Below, piece after piece: positions 1 through 7,729 of a stretch of 36,728 bases of DNA. Both the position numbers and the translations under genes were made by a program. Within the stretch, counting starts at the first letter, position 1. Each line of letters opens with the position of its first letter. This stretch comes from an uncultured Flavonifractor sp. Lineage in GTDB: Bacteria > Bacillota > Clostridia > Oscillospirales > Oscillospiraceae. The stretch is from NCBI GenBank assembly GCA_947649225.1, contig CANSQX010000010.1, forward strand, positions 1-36,728, in the 5' to 3' direction. The notes beneath the pieces were generated by a model. That model was not told the DNA's origin. It saw nothing but the letters and a program-made list of their open reading frames with translations, and ran no database searches.

Positions 1-63
1 CTCTCCATCCTTCCTGCCTGCCCGCCGCGGGCGGGTCCCGATTCCCCCGCGGAATAAGCACAT

Positions 64-86
64 GGAAATTTGATATTTCCCTTTTT
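64..86 (+). promoter_or_regulatory. Small leader hairpin with T-run upstream of the MFS gene
   Basis: A 6-bp perfect stem (GGAAAT at 64-69, ATTTCC at 75-80) with a 5-nt loop is followed by five T residues (82-86). Short flanking arms (GCACA before, TGTGC after) could lengthen it. It could end a gene lying before the window, or sit in the leader of the MFS gene that starts at 173. No convincing -35/-10 pair was found in positions 1-172, and the first 60 bases hold only a GC-rich stem (around 20-36). The role is uncertain. Confidence 0.35.
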
Positions 87-172
87 GTGCGTTCTGCGCT
101 AAACTTTTGGTCAGAAACCCGGGTGTTATGTTTGAATGTTCAAAAATTGGAACTAAGGGAGGAACTTCAGCA

Positions 173-1426
173 ATGAAGCAAAAGGGATTAAACGATTTTG
201 GCGCCAAGGGCTGGTGGATCATCATCTTCGTCGGTCTGCTCTATTTGATCAGCTCGGCCACCGTGGACCTCCTTAATGTGACCCCCCAGCTTTTTGAGGC
301 CGTCAAGGGCTGGGATCGAAATGCGCTGCTGGTCTTTTCCGGTATCGGCGGGTGGGTAGGCGTGGCCATGACTCTGGTGGTGGGCCGCTGGATTGCCGCC
401 AAGGGCGTCAAGGTTCCCACCGTTCTGGCGCTGGTTCTGATCGCGGTTCTCTTTGCGGTCAACGGCCTGGTGCCCTCTGTGGCAATGTACGGCGTAGTCG
501 TGGTTCTGCTGACGGCTTTCGGAAACGTGGTGAATCTGGTCTCCACCAACACCTATATGTCCAACTGGTTCCCCAAGAAGAAGGGCGTTGCTTTGGGTTG
601 GTCCACGATGGGCGCGCCCCTGTCCAGCACCATCTGTATCCCCATCTTTACCGCGATTTTCGGCGTGACCCACGGTCTGACGGCTCCCTTCATCACCTTT
701 GCTGTCATTACCGCCGTACTGGCCCTTCTGACTGCCTTCGCGGTCAAGTCTACGCCGGAGGAGGCCGGGGCCTACCCTGACAACGACCCTGCCGAGGCCA
801 ACAAGCCCAGCCTCGGCGGACATCATTCCGCCTGGTCGGTGCCCCGCCTGCTGGGCTGCAAGCAGATGTGGCTGGTATCCCTCTGCTTCGGGCTGCTGTT
901 TATCGCCCTGGTCTCCACCATGACCCAGTTTATCCCCCGGATGCAGGCCACCGGCTTCACCATGGAGGAGGGCACCCTGTGGCTCTCTATCGCCTCGGTG
1001 CTGGGTATCATCGGCAGCTATCTGTGGGGCCTGCTGGACCAGAAAATCGGCACCAAACGGGCGGTGATGATCTTTGCCCTCTATATGGCTGTGATGCAGT
1101 TCCTGCTGGCGGTCTTTATCAGCAATAAGATGGTTACTCTGGTGCTGGTGGTGCTGCTGGGCATCCTCATCGGCGGCATCTGCAACCTGCTCCCGTCCAT
1201 GGTGATCCAAATCTTCGGCCGCTATGAATTTGCCGCTGCCAACAGCGTTGTGACCCCCATCGTGGTGGCCATCCGCACCTCCACCTTCATCATCATGCCC
1301 ATTATCCTGACCGCCACCCATGGCAGCTATCAGGCGCTCTCCATTTTCCTGGGCATCTGCGCGCTGATTGCCTTTGCGCTCTCCTTTGGACTGAGCAACC
1401 GGACGCTGGACGCCCCCAAGGGCTGA
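173..1426 (+). CDS. MFS transporter, oxalate/formate antiporter (OFA)-like
   Basis: A 417-residue integral membrane protein with about 12 hydrophobic segments, the usual size of a major facilitator. The ATG at 173 is chosen because AAGGGAGG lies 8-15 bases before it; an upstream in-frame TTG at 107 has no such site. The cytoplasmic loop carrying NWFPKKKGVALGWSTMGAP resembles the loop 4-5 signature of OFA-type carriers (WFP, then a basic run, then a Gly-rich helix). GLLDQKIGTKRAVM later in the protein looks like the second-half copy of MFS motif A. OFA members exchange small carboxylates such as oxalate and formate. The substrate here cannot be told from sequence and no metabolic gene adjoins it. 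A strong terminator follows, so it is probably transcribed alone. Confidence 0.8.
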   Translation: MKQKGLNDFGAKGWWIIIFVGLLYLISSATVDLLNVTPQLFEAVKGWDRNALLVFSGIGGWVGVAMTLVVGRWIAAKGVKVPTVLALVLIAVLFAVNGLVPSVAMYGVVVVLLTAFGNVVNLVSTNTYMSNWFPKKKGVALGWSTMGAPLSSTICIPIFTAIFGVTHGLTAPFITFAVITAVLALLTAFAVKSTPEEAGAYPDNDPAEANKPSLGGHHSAWSVPRLLGCKQMWLVSLCFGLLFIALVSTMTQFIPRMQATGFTMEEGTLWLSIASVLGIIGSYLWGLLDQKIGTKRAVMIFALYMAVMQFLLAVFISNKMVTLVLVVLLGILIGGICNLLPSMVIQIFGRYEFAAANSVVTPIVVAIRTSTFIIMPIILTATHGSYQALSIFLGICALIAFALSFGLSNRTLDAPKG

Positions 1427-1449
1427 TCCTGCCGGCGTTTTTCCCCCCT

Positions 1450-1495
1450 CCCATCCCGCCTGAGCCCCCTTCTCCGGCGGGATGGGGCCTTCTTT
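1450..1495 (+). terminator. Intrinsic terminator after the MFS gene
   Basis: A perfect 11-bp GC-rich stem (arms 1450-1460 and 1476-1486, 15-nt loop) is followed by a T-rich stretch (CCTTCTTTT, 1488-1496). It lies 24 bases after the MFS stop codon and before the AEC gene, separating the two transcripts. Confidence 0.85.
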
Positions 1496-1531
1496 TCTCC
1501 CGATTCCCTGTCAAGAAAGAGGCGGATCGTC

Positions 1532-2461
1532 ATGCTGCAACATGTAATCACGGTAGCCGGACAGGTGGGCACCCTGTTTCTGATGATGGGGGTGGGCTTT
1601 GTCCTGGGCAAGCTGGGGAAGCTCACCGGCCGCGGCCTGTCCCAGATGTCCTTCCTGCTGCTCTACATCGTCAGCCCCTGTATCATCATCGAGTGCTTCC
1701 AGGTGGAGGCTACCCCGGCCCTCCTCCGGGAGCTGGGGACGGGCGCGCTCGTCACCTTCGCCTGCTACGGGGTCTATATCCTGCTGACCCTGCCCCTGTT
1801 CCGCCGCCAGGCGCGGGACGACCGGGACGCCCTGCGCTTCTCCGTGGTCTACGGCAACATCGGCTTTATGGGGGTGCCGCTGGTCCAGTCCATTTTGGGG
1901 GCGGACGCCATGATCTACGGAGCTCTGTCCCTGGTGGCCTTCAACCTGCTGAGCTGGACCCACGGCGTGGCCGTCATGGGGGGCCGGAGGGCCCTCTCCC
2001 CCAGGAAGATCGTCCTCAACCCGGGGGTCATCGGGCTGGCCGCCGCCCTGGTGCTCTTCCTGTTCCATATCACCTTGCCCTCGCCGGTGGGGAACGCGGT
2101 CTCCTTCCTGGCCGATCTGAACAGCCCTCTGGCTATGGTGGTCATTGGGGCCCAGATGGCCTCCGCCAACCTGGGGCAGGCTTTCCGGCGGCCGGTGCTC
2201 TACGCCGCCTCGGCGGTGCGCCTGGCCGTGGTGCCCGCCCTGACGGCGGTGTGCCTGCTGCCCTTGGGGCTCAACCCCGCCCTCTACTGTGCGTCGGTGA
2301 TCCTCTCCGCCGCCCCGGTGGCCGGGACCACCAGCATGTTCGCCCAGCAGTTCGGCCGGGACACCAAGACCGCCGCCCAGGTGATCACCCTGTCTACCCT
2401 GCTTTCCATCCTCACTCTGCCCGTCTTTGCCGCTTTGGCCAAGAGTCTGAGCGGATTTTAA
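1532..2461 (+). CDS. AEC family permease (auxin efflux carrier-like)
   Basis: A 309-residue, very hydrophobic protein with about ten membrane segments, matching the Mem_trans/AEC family (Pfam PF03547) in length and layout. It has an N-terminal half (LGKLGKLTGRGLSQMSFLLLYIVSP region), the YGNIGFMGVPL motif near residue 110, a conserved SPVGNAVSFLADLNSPLAMVVIGAQ stretch in the second half, and a C-terminal SAAPVAGTTSMFAQQFG segment. The NxGFxGxPL and AAPxAxxxxxFA patterns are typical of bacterial AEC transporters for malate, malonate and similar organic acids. The start is the ATG at 1532 with a GAAAGAGG-type site about 10 bases upstream. The real substrate is unknown. No clear terminator follows; the next 0.6 kb has no gene. 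Confidence 0.82.
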   Translation: MLQHVITVAGQVGTLFLMMGVGFVLGKLGKLTGRGLSQMSFLLLYIVSPCIIIECFQVEATPALLRELGTGALVTFACYGVYILLTLPLFRRQARDDRDALRFSVVYGNIGFMGVPLVQSILGADAMIYGALSLVAFNLLSWTHGVAVMGGRRALSPRKIVLNPGVIGLAAALVLFLFHITLPSPVGNAVSFLADLNSPLAMVVIGAQMASANLGQAFRRPVLYAASAVRLAVVPALTAVCLLPLGLNPALYCASVILSAAPVAGTTSMFAQQFGRDTKTAAQVITLSTLLSILTLPVFAALAKSLSGF

Positions 2462-2874
2462 CCGTTCTTTGTATAAGATACCACAAACAGGCCGGAATGA
2501 AAAGGAAAATGTGCGGCGCATGGGTCCAGTTTACCTGCCGTGCGGCCAACTCCAGGTACCGGCGATTTCACCAACCGCCTGCGGCCTGCAATGGAGCACC
2601 GGCTGCGGACAGCCTTGCCGCTATGTGCTGTATGGCATTTATGCCATCGCCAGCGGCTGTGGCGTAAGCCGGAGAGGCGCATCGCGCTCCGGCAATCGCG
2701 GCCGGGCCGGCAGCCTCCCATGAACGCAGGGAAGCCCTCCAAAGGGCGCCTCCGAACCCTCATGCTCCATCGCCCAGGCAGTTACCTAGCCTTTGTAGGT
2801 AACTGCCTTGCTATTTCCACCGGAAACCAGCGCCTATCAAGATAACCGACAGCCAGAGGGACCCAGACCGCCGC
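2462..2874. other. Gene-free region with two inverted repeats
   Basis: No convincing gene was found on either strand. Reading frames of 84-101 codons cross it on both strands but have poor starts and no recognisable domain. It holds a stem at 2668-2693 (GCCGGAG/CTCCGGC around a 12-base centre), similar in look to an enterobacterial REP unit, and a perfect 12-bp inverted repeat at 2776-2808 (AGGCAGTTACCT, 9-base loop, AGGTAACTGCCT). The second could end the AEC transcript, but its downstream bases (TGCTATTTCC) are a weak T-run. The region may be an untranslated RNA, decayed coding sequence or a repeat. Confidence 0.5.
2776..2808. repeat. Perfect 12-bp inverted repeat
   Basis: Arms 2776-2787 and 2797-2808 are exact reverse complements with a 9-base loop. 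It is less GC-rich than its surroundings. It lies between the AEC gene and a promoter at 2875. It could be a factor-independent terminator with a poor T-run, a regulator binding site, or part of a small RNA. Confidence 0.6.
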
Positions 2875-2903
2875 TTGTCAAGGTCCGCCGGATATGCTAT
2901 ACT
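2875..2903 (+). promoter_or_regulatory. Predicted sigma-A promoter for the COG2426 gene
   Basis: TTGTCA (2875-2880), a 17-base spacer and TATACT (2898-2903) give a near-consensus housekeeping promoter with a predicted start near 2910, about 145 bases before the GTG at 3056. A second possible promoter is the extended -10 TGGTATGAT (2974-2982), which has no good -35. Confidence 0.65.
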
Positions 2904-3055
2904 GCAAGGACAGCCGGGCCCGGCCGCCGTCCCAATTTTCACGCTTTCTTTACTGTCCTCCGCCCGCAGGCTGTGGTATGATAGGGGTAACGCCTGGCGC
3001 GCACCGGCGCCCAGGACGGAATACGGCGGAACCGCCGGCAAGCGAGGTGACAGGA

Positions 3056-3544
3056 GTGGATTTGCTGCAATGGCTGACGGACAGCGAGCTGGGCCAGATG
3101 GCTTTCACGCTGCTGGTCTCTATGGTGCCGGTGGTGGAGCTGCGGGGCGGGGTACCCTTCGGGGTGGCTCTGGGGCTGGGCCCCACCGAGGCGCTGGTGG
3201 CCGGGATCCTGGGCAATATGATCCCCATTCCCTTTATCGTCGTATACATACGGCGGATTTTGCAGTGGCTGCGCCGCCGCTTTCCCAAGCTGGGGAATCT
3301 GGTGTCCCGCCTGGAGCGGAAGGCCCATTTGAAGGGGCGGCGGGTCTCCAAGTACAAGTATCTGGGGCTCTTCATTTTCGTGGCCATCCCCCTGCCGGGG
3401 ACGGGGGCCTGGACGGGTGCTCTGGCGGCCGCCTTTTTGGATATGCCCCTCCGCCGGGCCGTGCCCTCCATCCTGTGCGGCGTGATCACGGCGGGGCTGA
3501 TCATGACCTTTTTGACCCACGCGGTGACGGCGGTTGTGACCTGA
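3056..3544 (+). CDS. COG2426 small membrane protein (putative small multidrug export protein)
   Basis: A 162-residue membrane protein of the COG2426 / Sm_multidrug_ex family (PF06695). The start is taken as GTG 3056, which has GAGGTG six bases upstream and gives the usual family length; the frame stays open upstream to 2894, but that part is Arg/Pro-rich and unlike a protein start. Family features seen are VPVVELRGGVPFGVALGLG near residues 22-40, a GNMIPIPFIVVYIRR segment, and FVAIPLPGTGAWTGALAA near residues 105-122. The paired 'ELRG..P' and 'PLPGTGAWTG' motifs resemble half-helical re-entrant motifs of DedA-like membrane proteins. Despite the family name, a drug-export role is poorly supported. 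It probably shares a transcript with the next gene, 40 bases downstream. Confidence 0.8.
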   Translation: MDLLQWLTDSELGQMAFTLLVSMVPVVELRGGVPFGVALGLGPTEALVAGILGNMIPIPFIVVYIRRILQWLRRRFPKLGNLVSRLERKAHLKGRRVSKYKYLGLFIFVAIPLPGTGAWTGALAAAFLDMPLRRAVPSILCGVITAGLIMTFLTHAVTAVVT

Positions 3545-3584
3545 ACGCCCCAAAGGGCATAGAATGACCCGGAGGTGAGCGGTT

Positions 3585-3944
3585 TTGCACCCTGTATTGG
3601 AAGTTTTGCTCGCACTGCTCTGCGCCGCCGGACTGCTGGCCCTGGGCTGGGTCCTCTTCGGACGGCTGTTGACCCCCGTGGGGGGGCGATCCGGCGGGCC
3701 TGTGTGCGCGGTGGTCCCCGCCGCCGGGGACGGAGAGACCTTGGAGCACGACGTCCGGGGCCTGTGCTGGCTCCGGGGCGGCAATCTGGCCGATTTTACC
3801 ATCATCATTGCCGACGCCGGACTGGACGACGGGGGCAGGGCGGCGGCCGCCGCCCTGCTGGACCGGACCCCGGGGCTGGTCTACTGCCCGATGGAGCAGC
3901 TGTCCGCCTGCGTGGACAGCCAGAAGCGGCAGCGCACCATGTAG
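3585..3944 (+). CDS. Hypothetical protein with one N-terminal membrane helix
   Basis: A 119-residue protein starting at TTG 3585, with GGAGGTGAG four bases upstream (3571-3578). Residues 4-28 form one hydrophobic helix (VLEVLLALLCAAGLLALGWVLFG). The rest is a small soluble domain: VCAVVPAAGDGETLEHDVRGLCWLRGG, then DFTIIIADAGLDDGGR, ending CPMEQLSACVDSQKRQRTM. The alternation of strand-like (VCAVVPA, FTIIIADAG) and helical stretches suggests a small alpha/beta fold. The 'IIIADAGLDDGG' part faintly recalls the 'vvDdgStDgT' segment of family 2 glycosyltransferases, but the protein is far too short to be an enzyme of that kind. The function is unknown. It follows the COG2426 gene closely and is probably cotranscribed. 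Confidence 0.7.
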   Translation: MHPVLEVLLALLCAAGLLALGWVLFGRLLTPVGGRSGGPVCAVVPAAGDGETLEHDVRGLCWLRGGNLADFTIIIADAGLDDGGRAAAAALLDRTPGLVYCPMEQLSACVDSQKRQRTM

Positions 3945-4205
3945 CCCCTGTTTGAATAATGGGGATATCCCACGGCGCGGGGTTGTTTCAGCTGGCGGCG
4001 GGTTTGACGCAGGCATCCCGGCGGATTTCCAGTGGAAGCAGCCCGGCCCTGGCGGAAAAGATGCCTGAAGCCGGCGTTTTCACGGGCTTGAGCAGGCTCT
4101 AGCCGCCGGGGCGTTTTTTTGGAGCAGCTGTACCGATCTGCGCACGCCGCCGGTGGGTCCAGCGCCGGACTCAGCATGGCCGGCTGGCCGGAGGGGGGCG
4201 TGGCT

Positions 4206-6416
4206 GTGGACGAGACAGCAGCAGTCAACCAAATCGAGGGCACCGTAGAGGCTGTGATCTATCAAAACGAGGAGAACGGCTATACCGTCCTGCGCCTGGA
4301 CGCGGGAGAGGGGGGCGTCACCGTGGTGGGCACCATCCCGGACGCCGCCCCCGGCGAGCACCTGGCCCTCGGGGGCCGGTGGGTGCGCCACACCTCCTAC
4401 GGCGAGCAGTTCCAGGCCGAGACCGTAGAGCGCCGGATGCCCGCCGGGGAGAAGGCCATCTTCGAATTTCTGGCCTCGGGGGCGGTCCGGGGGGTAGGGG
4501 CGGCCACCGCCCGGCGGATGGTGGAGGAGTTCGGCGCGGAGACCCTTACCGTCCTGGAGGAGACCCCCGAGCTGCTGACCAGAATCCGGGGGCTCACACG
4601 CAAGCGGGCCCTGGCCATGGGGGAGCAGTTCCGGCTCCAGATGGGGATGCGCCGCCTGATGGAGTTTCTGTCGGCCCACGGCCTCGCCCTCCAGCTGGCC
4701 ATGCCCCTGTACCGCCGGTTCGGCGTCCACGCCCTGGAGGCCCTCCGCGCCAACCCCTATCTGCTGGCCGAGGATGGCCTGGATCTCCCCTTCTCCCAGG
4801 CCGACGCTCTGGCGCTGGAGGTGGGCCTCCCCGGCGAGGACCCCCAGCGTCTGGAGGCCGGGCTTCTCTTCGAGCTGCGGCACAACCTGAACAACGGACA
4901 TACCTTTCTCCCCCGGCGCAAGCTGCTGCCCGCCACCGGGCAGCTGCTGGACATGGCTCCCGACCTTCTGGAGGACGCCCTGGAGGCCCTCCAGGCCCGG
5001 GGGCTGGTGGTCCAGGAGGCGGTGGCCGGGGAGGAGGCCTGCTATCTGGCCGATCTCCAGGAGGCCGAGGTCTACGTGGCCTTCCGGGTGGCCGAGATGA
5101 GCGGCAGCGAGCTGCTGCCCCCCGCTGGTCTGGAGGGCCTGCTGGACCGGATTCAGCGGGAGCAGGGGATCGCCTACGCCCCCCAGCAGCTGGAGGCCGT
5201 CCGGCTGGCCGCCGGGCGGCAGCTCATGCTGCTGACCGGGGGACCGGGCACCGGCAAGACCACCTGCCTGCGGGGGGTGCTGGCCCTCTTCGACGCCCTG
5301 GGGCTGGAGACCGCCCTGGCCGCCCCCACCGGCCGGGCCGCCAAGCGTCTGGGGGAGCTGTGCGGCACAGAGGGGACCACCATCCACCGGCTGCTGGAGA
5401 CCCGGTTCGACCCGGCTGCGGGGGTGCTGGTCTTTGCCCACGATGAGGACGACCCTCTGAAGGCCGACGCGGTGATTGTGGACGAGACCTCCATGGTGGA
5501 CATCCCCCTGATGCGGGCCCTGCTGGCCGCCCTGCGGGGGGACTGCCGCCTGATTCTGGTGGGGGACCCGGACCAGCTGCCCTCGGTGGGGCCGGGCAAT
5601 CTGTTCTCCGACCTCATCCGCAGCGGCGTGGTCCCCACGGTGCGGCTCACTGAGATCTTCCGTCAGGCCGCCGAGAGCGCCATCATCCGCAGCGCCCACG
5701 GGGTCAACCGGGGGATCCTCCCCGACCTGCAAAACACCGGGGAGAGCGACTTCTTTTTCCTGCGCCGGACCGATCCCGCCCGGGCGGTGGAGACCATCGT
5801 GGAGCTGGTGAGCCGCCGCCTGCCCGGCCGGATGGGCATTCCCTCCAGCCAGATCCAGGTGCTCACCCCCACCCGGAAGCGCCAGGCGGGCACTGCCGCC
5901 CTGAACCGGGCCCTCCAGGCCGCAGTGAACCCCCCGGAGGAGGGCAGGCAGGAGCGCCGCTTCGGCTCCTACCTCTTCCGGGAGGGCGACCGGGTGATGC
6001 AGGTGCGGAACAACTACGATGTCATGTGGCAGGAAAAGGGGGGCCTCTCGGCCGGAATGGGGATCTTCAACGGGGATATCGGCCGGATTGAGACCGTGGA
6101 CAACCGGAACGAGATCATCACCGTGGACTTTGACGGCCGCGTAGTTGCGTACACGCCGGATATGCTGGGGGAGCTGGAGCCCGCCTATGCGGTGACGGTC
6201 CACAAGGCCCAGGGCAGCGAGTACCGGGCGGTGATTCTGGCCGCTGTGGATGGCCCGCCGGTGCTGCTGACCCGGGGGGTGCTCTATACCGCCATCACCC
6301 GGGCCCGGGAGCTGCTGATCCTGGTGGGGGACGAACAGGTTCTGGCCCGGATGACCGCCAATAACCGCCAGCAGCGGCGCTACTCCGGCCTGCGGTGGCG
6401 GCTCGCCGGGGGGTGA
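4206..6416 (+). CDS. recD2: ATP-dependent RecD2-type DNA helicase
   Basis: A 736-residue SF1B 5'-3' helicase. RecD2 acts without RecBC partners in DNA repair and replication-fork maintenance. GTG 4206 is preferred because GGAGGGG lies 9 bases upstream and it yields the normal RecD2 N-terminus (IEGTVEAVIYQNEENGYTVLR). In order: an N-terminal OB-like domain, tandem helix-hairpin-helix segments (GVGAATARRMVEEFG), Walker A GGPGTGKTT near residue 344, motif II VIVDETSMVD near 422, motif III LVGDPDQLPSVGPGNL, a TVHKAQGSEY motif near 661 and C-terminal YTAITRAREL. All key helicase residues are present. An in-frame ATG at 4176 is possible but lacks a ribosome site. It is followed by the pot promoter and hairpin. 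Confidence 0.95.
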   Translation: MDETAAVNQIEGTVEAVIYQNEENGYTVLRLDAGEGGVTVVGTIPDAAPGEHLALGGRWVRHTSYGEQFQAETVERRMPAGEKAIFEFLASGAVRGVGAATARRMVEEFGAETLTVLEETPELLTRIRGLTRKRALAMGEQFRLQMGMRRLMEFLSAHGLALQLAMPLYRRFGVHALEALRANPYLLAEDGLDLPFSQADALALEVGLPGEDPQRLEAGLLFELRHNLNNGHTFLPRRKLLPATGQLLDMAPDLLEDALEALQARGLVVQEAVAGEEACYLADLQEAEVYVAFRVAEMSGSELLPPAGLEGLLDRIQREQGIAYAPQQLEAVRLAAGRQLMLLTGGPGTGKTTCLRGVLALFDALGLETALAAPTGRAAKRLGELCGTEGTTIHRLLETRFDPAAGVLVFAHDEDDPLKADAVIVDETSMVDIPLMRALLAALRGDCRLILVGDPDQLPSVGPGNLFSDLIRSGVVPTVRLTEIFRQAAESAIIRSAHGVNRGILPDLQNTGESDFFFLRRTDPARAVETIVELVSRRLPGRMGIPSSQIQVLTPTRKRQAGTAALNRALQAAVNPPEEGRQERRFGSYLFREGDRVMQVRNNYDVMWQEKGGLSAGMGIFNGDIGRIETVDNRNEIITVDFDGRVVAYTPDMLGELEPAYAVTVHKAQGSEYRAVILAAVDGPPVLLTRGVLYTAITRARELLILVGDEQVLARMTANNRQQRRYSGLRWRLAGG

Positions 6417-6492
6417 GGCGGGACTGCGGCCCTCAGGGCCGCCGGCGCAGGGGATTCTCTGCGAAAAAGCGGGAAAACCCTTCAGTTTCATA

Positions 6493-6521
6493 TTGACATT
6501 TTTCGCAATAGCATATATGAT
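6493..6521 (+). promoter_or_regulatory. Strong sigma-A promoter of the potABCD operon
   Basis: A consensus TTGACA (6493-6498), an exactly 17-base spacer and TATGAT (6516-6521) lie in an A+T-rich patch that stands out from the GC-rich surroundings. Transcription is predicted to start at about 6527-6529, which is the first base of the hairpin annotated next. Confidence 0.85.
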
Positions 6522-6526
6522 TGGTT

Positions 6527-6581
6527 CGTAAAAAGGGCGTACCCAACCGCCGGTTTGGGTGCGCCCTTTACGACCTTTTTT
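6527..6581 (+). terminator. Terminator-like hairpin in the potA leader (possible attenuator)
   Basis: Arms 6527-6546 and 6555-6572 pair almost fully (one G-U pair, a two-A bulge), the loop is 8 bases, and six T residues follow at 6576-6581. Formally this is an excellent intrinsic terminator. It lies downstream of the pot promoter and only 18 bases before the potA ATG (ribosome site GGGGGAGG), so every pot transcript from that promoter must pass it. It may also end recD2 read-through. No alternative antiterminator helix was recognised in the short leader. Confidence 0.8.
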
Positions 6582-6598
6582 GAAACGGGGGAGGATAA

Positions 6599-7729
6599 AT
6601 GTCCAAGGAGCTCATCCGGCTGACGGACTGCGTCATGAAATTTGACGACGAAGTGGTTCTGGATCACCTGAACCTCTACATCAATGACAGGGAATTCTTA
6701 ACCCTGCTCGGTCCCAGCGGCTGCGGCAAAACGACTACTCTGCGCATCATCGGCGGCTTTCAGCGGCCCACGTCGGGCGACGTGTTCTTTGACGGCGTGC
6801 GGATCAACGACGTGCCGCCCCATAAGCGGAAGGTCAACACCGTCTTCCAGCGGTATGCCCTCTTCACCCACATGAATATCTTCGAAAATGTGGCCTTCGG
6901 CCTGCGCATCGCCCGGACCCCCGAGTCCGAGATCAAGCGCCGGGTGGAGGAGGCCCTGGCCCTGGTGAACCTGCCCGGCTACGGGAAGCGGAGCGTCAAC
7001 GCCCTCTCCGGCGGCCAGCAGCAGCGGGTCGCCATTGCCCGGGCCATCGTGAACCGGCCTCAGGTGCTCCTGCTGGACGAGCCGCTGGGCGCGCTGGACC
7101 TCAAGCTCCGGAAGGACATGCAGATTGAGCTGAAAAAGATTCAGCAGCAGGTGGGCATCACCTTCATCTACGTGACCCATGACCAGGAGGAGGCCCTCAC
7201 CATGTCGGACACGGTGGTGGTCATGAACGCAGGGAAAATTCAGCAGATTGGCTCCCCCGAGGACATTTATAACGAACCCAAAAACGCCTTTGTCGCCGAC
7301 TTCATCGGCGAATCCAATATCATCGACGGACTCATGCACGAGGACTTCGTGGTGGGCATGTACGGGAGAAAGTTCCCCTGCCTGGACCAGGGCTTCCAGC
7401 CCGGCGAGCAGGTGGACGTGGTGATCCGGCCCGAGGACATCGACATCGTGCCGGTGGACCAGGGCCAGCTCACCGGCACCGTCACCGAGGTCACCTTCAA
7501 GGGGATGCACTACGACATCATTGTGGATTTCCGGGGCTTCAAGTGGCTGATTCAGACCACCGACTACTCCCCTGTGGGGGAGAGGATCGGGGTGAAGATC
7601 GATCCGGACGGCTTCCATATCATGCACAAGAGCGCCTATTCCGGCATGTTCGGGGACTACAGCTCCTATTCCGCCGAGTACGAGGAGCTCAACGAGGAGG
7701 CCCCGGAGGGTGACGGCGATGAGAAATAA
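6599..7729 (+). CDS. potA: Spermidine/putrescine ABC transporter ATP-binding protein
   Basis: A 376-residue ABC ATPase that powers polyamine import at the inner face of the membrane. Walker A GPSGCGKTT is at 38-46, Q-loop Gln84, signature LSGGQQQR at 136-143, Walker B LLLDE at 157-161 and switch His194; all are intact. A C-terminal regulatory TOBE-like domain (about 240-345, including DVVIRPEDIDIVP) marks the PotA/CysA-type subfamily, and an acidic tail ends the protein. ATG 6599 has GGGGGAGG just upstream. It is the first gene of potABCD and overlaps potB by 11 bases. The order potA-potB-potC-potD and the PotD-like binding protein support polyamines as substrate, although Fe(III) or other PotA-like assignments cannot be wholly excluded from the ATPase alone. 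Confidence 0.92.
   Translation: MSKELIRLTDCVMKFDDEVVLDHLNLYINDREFLTLLGPSGCGKTTTLRIIGGFQRPTSGDVFFDGVRINDVPPHKRKVNTVFQRYALFTHMNIFENVAFGLRIARTPESEIKRRVEEALALVNLPGYGKRSVNALSGGQQQRVAIARAIVNRPQVLLLDEPLGALDLKLRKDMQIELKKIQQQVGITFIYVTHDQEEALTMSDTVVVMNAGKIQQIGSPEDIYNEPKNAFVADFIGESNIIDGLMHEDFVVGMYGRKFPCLDQGFQPGEQVDVVIRPEDIDIVPVDQGQLTGTVTEVTFKGMHYDIIVDFRGFKWLIQTTDYSPVGERIGVKIDPDGFHIMHKSAYSGMFGDYSSYSAEYEELNEEAPEGDGDEK

Noticed and set aside
4080..6491. An 803-codon open frame on the minus strand opposite recD2
   Set aside because: It is Pro/Gly/His/Gln-rich with no domain, and exists because GC-rich third positions remove stops on the opposite strand; recD2 has all helicase motifs.
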